Shown here one piece after another: positions 5,450-8,916 of a DNA stretch of 8,916 nucleotides. Position 1 is the first letter of the stretch. The number at the start of each line of letters is the position of its first letter. Both the position numbers and the translations under genes were made by a program. Origin of the DNA: Vulcanimicrobiota bacterium (GTDB taxonomy: Bacteria > Vulcanimicrobiota > Vulcanimicrobiia > Vulcanimicrobiales > Vulcanimicrobiaceae); NCBI GenBank assembly GCA_030043675.1, contig JASHXG010000122.1, forward strand, positions 1 through 8,916, read 5' to 3'. Below the pieces are notes generated by a model that was not told where the DNA came from, did no database searches, and saw nothing but the letters and a program-made list of their open reading frames with translations.

Positions 5450-6112
5450 ATGCCGGCTGTTTCTCGCTCGCTGGTCGCATTGGTGGTCGCCGCTGCCGCT
5501 GCCGCAGCCGTGATGGCCCATGGCACGATCGACATCATTGCCGACTATCTCGTCGCGCACGCGAGCTACGACGACGTTTCCAGTCACGACTCGCGCGGCC
5601 TGGTCGTCGCACTCGGCGCCGTGATTGCCGGTACGATCGCGCTACACGGCCTGCGCCTCTGCTGCGACGCGGCGGCTAATCGCACTCTCGCATCGCGGCC
5701 GGCACCGAGCTGGCGGAGCGCGCCGCTCTTCGTCGGCGCCACGATGGTGCTCGCCTCGATAGCCGTTCCCGCGATGGAACTCTTCGACTCGTGGCTCGCC
5801 GGAACGGCGCTCGGGGGCCTCGACGACGCGTTTGGCGGTTCGGTGCTCCTGGGGCTGGGTACGACGCTGGCCTGCGCTTGTGGCGTCGCGGTTGCGGCAA
5901 TTGCCTTGGCGCGCTGGCTTCTTTCGCATCGCGATCGTATCATTGCCGCGATCGTCGCGATCATCCGTTTTCGCTCGCAAGAATATACGGGCCCACGGCG
6001 GTCGCAAAGGTTTGCCGATGTTCCCATCTGCCCACGCAGAGTGTCGGCGCTGCGGCGCGGTAAACGCGCCCCTCCCATGATGCCCTTCGCCTTCCCAAGA
6101 ACTTCACACTGA
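5450..6112 (+). CDS. Unrecognised four-helix integral membrane protein, first gene of the receptor operon
   Basis: 220 aa from the ATG at 5450. Probable membrane helices are at about 8-30 (opening with a run of Val/Ala), 51-70, 91-110 and 131-153, with a further hydrophobic patch (IIAAIVAII) near 164-172. Helix 1 contains H24 and D28, the loop after it H37, D41, H46 and D47; C71-C72 end helix 2 and CAC (142-144) sits in helix 4. His/Asp/Cys near membranes can bind metal or haem, but this is speculation. The last 45 residues are Arg/Pro-rich without clear structure. The frame is open further upstream (to 5171), but this ATG is chosen because the longer version overlaps the opposite-strand gene and its N-terminus is low-complexity and basic. 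The receptor gene starts 16 bases after the stop, implying a shared transcript and job. No family was recognised. Confidence 0.68.
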   Translation: MPAVSRSLVALVVAAAAAAAVMAHGTIDIIADYLVAHASYDDVSSHDSRGLVVALGAVIAGTIALHGLRLCCDAAANRTLASRPAPSWRSAPLFVGATMVLASIAVPAMELFDSWLAGTALGGLDDAFGGSVLLGLGTTLACACGVAVAAIALARWLLSHRDRIIAAIVAIIRFRSQEYTGPRRSQRFADVPICPRRVSALRRGKRAPPMMPFAFPRTSH

Positions 6113-6118
6113 CACTGC

Positions 6119-6123
6119 GAGGG
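6119..6123 (+). promoter_or_regulatory. Ribosome-binding site of the complete TonB-dependent receptor
   Basis: GAGGG, 5 bases before the ATG at 6129. No other start codon occurs in frame between the upstream in-frame stop (6078-6080) and this ATG, so this site decides the start. Confidence 0.7.
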
Positions 6124-6128
6124 CATCA

Positions 6129-8570
6129 ATGCTCCCCCTACTCGTCGCGGCGTGCTGCCTTGTTGGCGGTAACGTTCATAACCCCGCTGGCGCTCCCATT
6201 GCGCAGGCGCAACTGACCTTTCGTGGCCCGAAATCCACAACCGTCTCGACCGATACGAAAGGTAACTTTTCGGTCAGCATTCCGGCCGGCAAATACAATC
6301 TCACGGTCGTTGCTAAAGGCTACGCCGACGCCACCGTCAATACCGGCGAACTGAGCGACGGGGCCCGCATCTCCGTGACGCTGGAACCGAGCGACACGCC
6401 GAAGCTGCGCACCATCGGCCAAGTGACCGTCAACGGTGGCTACACGCTCGATCGCAGCGTGATACCCGTGATGGACGTCTCCCGCGCGCAGATGGATGCG
6501 TTAGGATACTCGCAAACATACGAGGCGCTCGAAGAGGTTCCATCGGTGGTCCTCCAGCATCCCGATTCGGGTGCACCGACTGCTCCAATGGTCGCTTCGC
6601 TGCGGGGGCCGGATCCGTCGGAAGCGATGATCACGCTGGACGGTCAGCAGCTCAACGACGGCAATACGGGCGACGTCGATCTTTCGGAGTTCGCCGTGCC
6701 GGCCTTCAACAGCATCAACGTAACCGAAGGCTTGGGCCCGACCGACCTCAACGGCAGCAACACGTTCGGCGGTGCGGTGAACTTCGTTTCGCTTCGGCCG
6801 ACAGAGGACGAACACTTTGCCCTTTCGAGTTCTATCGGCTCGTTCGACACGACGCAGACCTGGCTGAATACGACCGGCACGATCGGCAAGCTCGGCTATG
6901 CCTTGGCCGGAAACGACTTTCAACAAGGAGGCCTCGTCAACGAGAACGCCTATGTTGTGCCGGATAACAACACACCGATCTATTGCGGTCCAGTCACAAA
7001 GAGTGGTCCCGTCCTGAACTGTCCGACGCTGACGCATCTCGGATCGACGATCGCGGCGATGCTTGGACTCGTCAACCTCGACTACAATTTTTCGCAGCGT
7101 TCGGATGTTGGATTTCGCGTCTTCACGCTGGGCGACAATCGCGATGAGTCGAGCGCGGTCAATGGGATTGCGGGCAATCCGACTTGCGTCTTTAGCGGAC
7201 CAGGCGCGGCTTGCGACTTCGCACAAGGTAAGGACGAGCCGAACGAGGTTGCCAACCCGGTCTACGGATATAACGTGGGCTCCGGCAGCGCGAACTTCGC
7301 GCAGAGCATTCGCGCGTACGATGCTTATTCGCGCACGCCACTCGGATCGGGGACACTGACTGCCGACGTTTTCGCCGACGATGACAACGTCGATTTCTCA
7401 GGCGGCGCCGTGTCCCCGTACGACATCTCCCATGCGGATACGCGGTATAACGAAGGCCTGTCGTGGGGGCGAACCTTCGACCAGAGCGAGTTTGACTTTG
7501 GCGGCTATGCCCGCCAGGAAACGCTTGACATCGCAAACCTCGCAGGGCCGCGGCCGTACGGTCTCCCGCAGCCGCCGTCGGCGACGGCCTCGCTATCGCA
7601 GAGCATCAACTCGTATTTCTTCCGCGGCGCACAGCAGTTCGGCAGCCTTCGGCTCTCAGGCGGTCTCTACGACGCCAACTACTCGACCTTCGGCAACACG
7701 CTCAACTGGCGCCTCGGGCTCAGTCAAGACATCGGCTCTTCGAGCGACGTGCACTTCTCGGTCGGAACAGGATTTCGCGCGCCGCTCCTCTTCGAAAGGT
7801 ACTTTGAGCCTGGCGGCCAAGGGCCGCCGGACGCGAACTGTGTGATCTTCAACGGCAATCCCAACGAGCGGCCCGAGCACGCGACCGAATACGAGCTGGG
7901 TTTCTCGCATTTATTCTCGGCGACGTCGGATCTCGACTTTTCGCTCTACCGTTCCAACCTGCGCGACACCATCGAGAACTACTATCCCGATGGCGGTGCG
8001 AAGAGCTTTTGCGACACGCCGGCCGGCTACGCGTACGAGATTCCGATCAACATCGGCAACGCCGTCTACGAAGGCGCGGAGGCGCGCTATAAAGAGCTCT
8101 TCCCTCGGCAGAATCTGACGATGGTGCTCTCGTACGGCCTGAACGTCGCCTATCCGTACGCGCTGGGCCCGTGGGTCTCGAATCCAACGTCTGGCGGCAC
8201 CCTCGTCGACGACGAACAGTTCCTCGGCGTCCCGCAGCAGCAAGGCTCAGCCGTGTTTATCTGGGCGCTGCACGGGTGGCACGCATCCACGGGCTTGACG
8301 TTTGCCGGCAATAACAACACGCTGAATCAGCGCCCCTACACCACGGTCGATGGGGCGGTGGGAAAGAACTTCGGTCGTATCGATCTGACGGTCGCCGGAA
8401 CGAACATCTTCAACGCCGTCTCCGGGCCGTTCACGCTCTATGATGCCGGCGTGCCTTACCGTGGGCTCTATTCGGGCGCCGGAAGCGCCCCGTATCTGGC
8501 GAACTATCCGACCAACGCGCTCTTCATCCAGCCGGCGTCGATAAGGTTCATCGTTACCCTGCACGAATGA
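6129..8570 (+). CDS. TonB-dependent receptor with N-terminal carboxypeptidase-regulatory-like domain
   Basis: 813 aa. Order: short hydrophobic leader (1-14), a beta-sandwich carboxypeptidase-regulatory-like domain (about 12-95; GNVHNPAGAPIAQAQLTF, TDTKGNFSVSIPAGKYNLTV), a possible TonB-box-like IGQVTV near 97-102, the plug (about 105-225; ALEEVPSVVL, VASLRGPDPSEAMITLDG, GSNTFGGAVNFV) and a 22-strand-type barrel to the end. It should import a scarce ligand across the outer membrane using TonB-ExbBD energy. The leader is unusually short, with no positive charge before the hydrophobic stretch. The last residues, IRFIVTLHE, lack the usual terminal aromatic. Cysteine pairs CX11C (6984-7022) and CX8C (7185-7214) lie in likely outer loops. 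The barrel end FAGNNNTLNQRP and VAGTNIFNAVSG mirrors the receptor at the left edge. Its stop overlaps the next ATG. The ligand cannot be told; no cobalamin riboswitch was seen. Confidence 0.92.
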   Translation: MLPLLVAACCLVGGNVHNPAGAPIAQAQLTFRGPKSTTVSTDTKGNFSVSIPAGKYNLTVVAKGYADATVNTGELSDGARISVTLEPSDTPKLRTIGQVTVNGGYTLDRSVIPVMDVSRAQMDALGYSQTYEALEEVPSVVLQHPDSGAPTAPMVASLRGPDPSEAMITLDGQQLNDGNTGDVDLSEFAVPAFNSINVTEGLGPTDLNGSNTFGGAVNFVSLRPTEDEHFALSSSIGSFDTTQTWLNTTGTIGKLGYALAGNDFQQGGLVNENAYVVPDNNTPIYCGPVTKSGPVLNCPTLTHLGSTIAAMLGLVNLDYNFSQRSDVGFRVFTLGDNRDESSAVNGIAGNPTCVFSGPGAACDFAQGKDEPNEVANPVYGYNVGSGSANFAQSIRAYDAYSRTPLGSGTLTADVFADDDNVDFSGGAVSPYDISHADTRYNEGLSWGRTFDQSEFDFGGYARQETLDIANLAGPRPYGLPQPPSATASLSQSINSYFFRGAQQFGSLRLSGGLYDANYSTFGNTLNWRLGLSQDIGSSSDVHFSVGTGFRAPLLFERYFEPGGQGPPDANCVIFNGNPNERPEHATEYELGFSHLFSATSDLDFSLYRSNLRDTIENYYPDGGAKSFCDTPAGYAYEIPINIGNAVYEGAEARYKELFPRQNLTMVLSYGLNVAYPYALGPWVSNPTSGGTLVDDEQFLGVPQQQGSAVFIWALHGWHASTGLTFAGNNNTLNQRPYTTVDGAVGKNFGRIDLTVAGTNIFNAVSGPFTLYDAGVPYRGLYSGAGSAPYLANYPTNALFIQPASIRFIVTLHE

Positions 8571-8916
8571 GCGAGACGATGAAAGCCGTGCGCGTGCACG
8601 AACTGGGTGGTCCGCAGAGTCTCGTGCTCGACGCGATTCCCGCGCCCGCGATCGCGGACGACGAGGTGCTGGTGCGCGTTCGCGCGGCGGCCTTGAACCA
8701 TCGCGACGTCTTCATCACGCAGGGCCTCTATCCGCAGATTCGCCTGCCGGTAACGCTCGGCTCCGACGGCGCGGGCGAGGTCGCGGCGATCGGCAGCCGC
8801 GTCGCGGGGGTCGCCGTCGGCGACCACGTCGTGATCGATCCGCTGCTCGGCTGGGGCGATGACCCGCGCGTTTGGGACGCCGAACGCGCGAACATCCTCG
8901 GGATGCCGCACGACGG
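8567..8916 (+). CDS. Medium-chain dehydrogenase/reductase (quinone oxidoreductase/alcohol dehydrogenase-like), N-terminal part
   Basis: The gene runs off the right edge; 116 codons are visible. They form the GroES-like substrate domain of the MDR superfamily: MKAVRVHELGGPQSLVL (residues 5-21), VLVRVRAAALNHRDVFITQG (34-53), LPVTLGSDGAGEVAAIGSRV (60-79) and VGDHVVIDPLLGWG further on. Family members reduce or oxidise carbonyls, alcohols or quinones with NAD(P)H in the cytosol. The catalytic zinc ligands of classical alcohol dehydrogenases are absent (NHRD where a Cys is usual, GSDGAGE instead of GHE), so a zinc-free or zinc-variant branch is likely. The ATG at 8567 overlaps the receptor stop (ATGA), implying translational coupling. 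The ATG at 8579 gives the more canonical MKAVRVHE start and is an alternative. The cofactor-binding Rossmann domain is outside the window. Confidence 0.88.
   Translation, partial: MSETMKAVRVHELGGPQSLVLDAIPAPAIADDEVLVRVRAAALNHRDVFITQGLYPQIRLPVTLGSDGAGEVAAIGSRVAGVAVGDHVVIDPLLGWGDDPRVWDAERANILGMPHD

Noticed and set aside
5928..5965. Repeated CGCGATCGT-like units as a possible iteron or operator
   Set aside because: They lie inside the membrane protein gene and follow from Ile/Ala/Val codons (IIAAIVAII); spacing is irregular and no replication or regulator gene is nearby.
5971..6080. Alternative frame at the end of the membrane protein ending HAECRRCGAVNAPLP, which looks like half of a zinc ribbon
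   Set aside because: Only one CXXC is present, no start or domain precedes it in that frame, and the current frame is open to 6112. A frameshift is possible but not supported by anything decisive.
5950..6128. Possible cobalamin or cyclic-di-GMP riboswitch before the complete receptor
   Set aside because: The stretch is coding for the upstream protein, and neither the Cbl-box core nor a convincing GEMM-type GCAAAG and tetraloop arrangement could be fitted.
1..8916. Search for defence systems, CRISPR, insertion sequences, prophage or toxin-antitoxin genes
   Set aside because: No direct-repeat array, transposase motif, nuclease fused to the EVE domain, or toxin-antitoxin pair could be seen; the EVE gene stands alone beside a cupin gene.

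Overview
The window is GC-rich, densely coded DNA from a Gram-negative (diderm) bacterium. It carries two large TonB-dependent outer-membrane receptors, one cut by the left edge and one complete, separated by a compact block of small housekeeping-type genes. The style fits an uncultured lineage such as Candidatus Eremiobacterota (WPS-2): leaderless promoters, receptors with an N-terminal carboxypeptidase-regulatory-like domain, and a dispersed palindromic repeat. No marker gene proves this, so the assignment is an impression. I saw no tRNA, rRNA, CRISPR array, transposase or phage gene.

Layout. 1-2093 (+): C-terminal 695 residues of a receptor beta-barrel. 2114-2140: a REP-like palindrome at the 3'-3' junction with an EVE-domain gene (2115-2597, -), whose last codons and stop lie inside the repeat. 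2578-2632: two overlapping promoters back to back, driving the EVE gene leftward and a cupin gene (2616-3098, +) rightward, both apparently leaderless or nearly so. The cupin gene ends tail to tail with an O6-alkylguanine-DNA alkyltransferase gene, sharing a CTAG that supplies both stops. 3095-5337 (-) is an operon read right to left: a small one-helix membrane protein, BolA-family protein, monothiol glutaredoxin, mercaptopyruvate/thiosulfate sulfurtransferase, alkyltransferase. 5450-8916 (+) is a second operon: an unrecognised four-helix membrane protein, the complete TonB-dependent receptor (813 aa), and the start of a medium-chain dehydrogenase/reductase whose ATG overlaps the receptor stop (ATGA) and which runs off the right edge.

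How they fit together. The minus-strand operon combines [2Fe-2S] handling (BolA with CGFS-type glutaredoxin), sulfane-sulfur transfer (rhodanese) and alkylation repair, which suggests thiol/iron-sulfur and damage homeostasis. The plus-strand operon links outer-membrane uptake of an unknown ligand to an inner-membrane protein of unknown function and a cytosolic oxidoreductase. The two receptors look paralogous. The most distinctive points are the symmetric leaderless promoter, the repeat-derived C-terminus of the EVE protein, the CGFT active site of the glutaredoxin, the uncharacterised membrane protein tied to a receptor with an abnormally short leader, and short-range cysteine pairs in both receptors.
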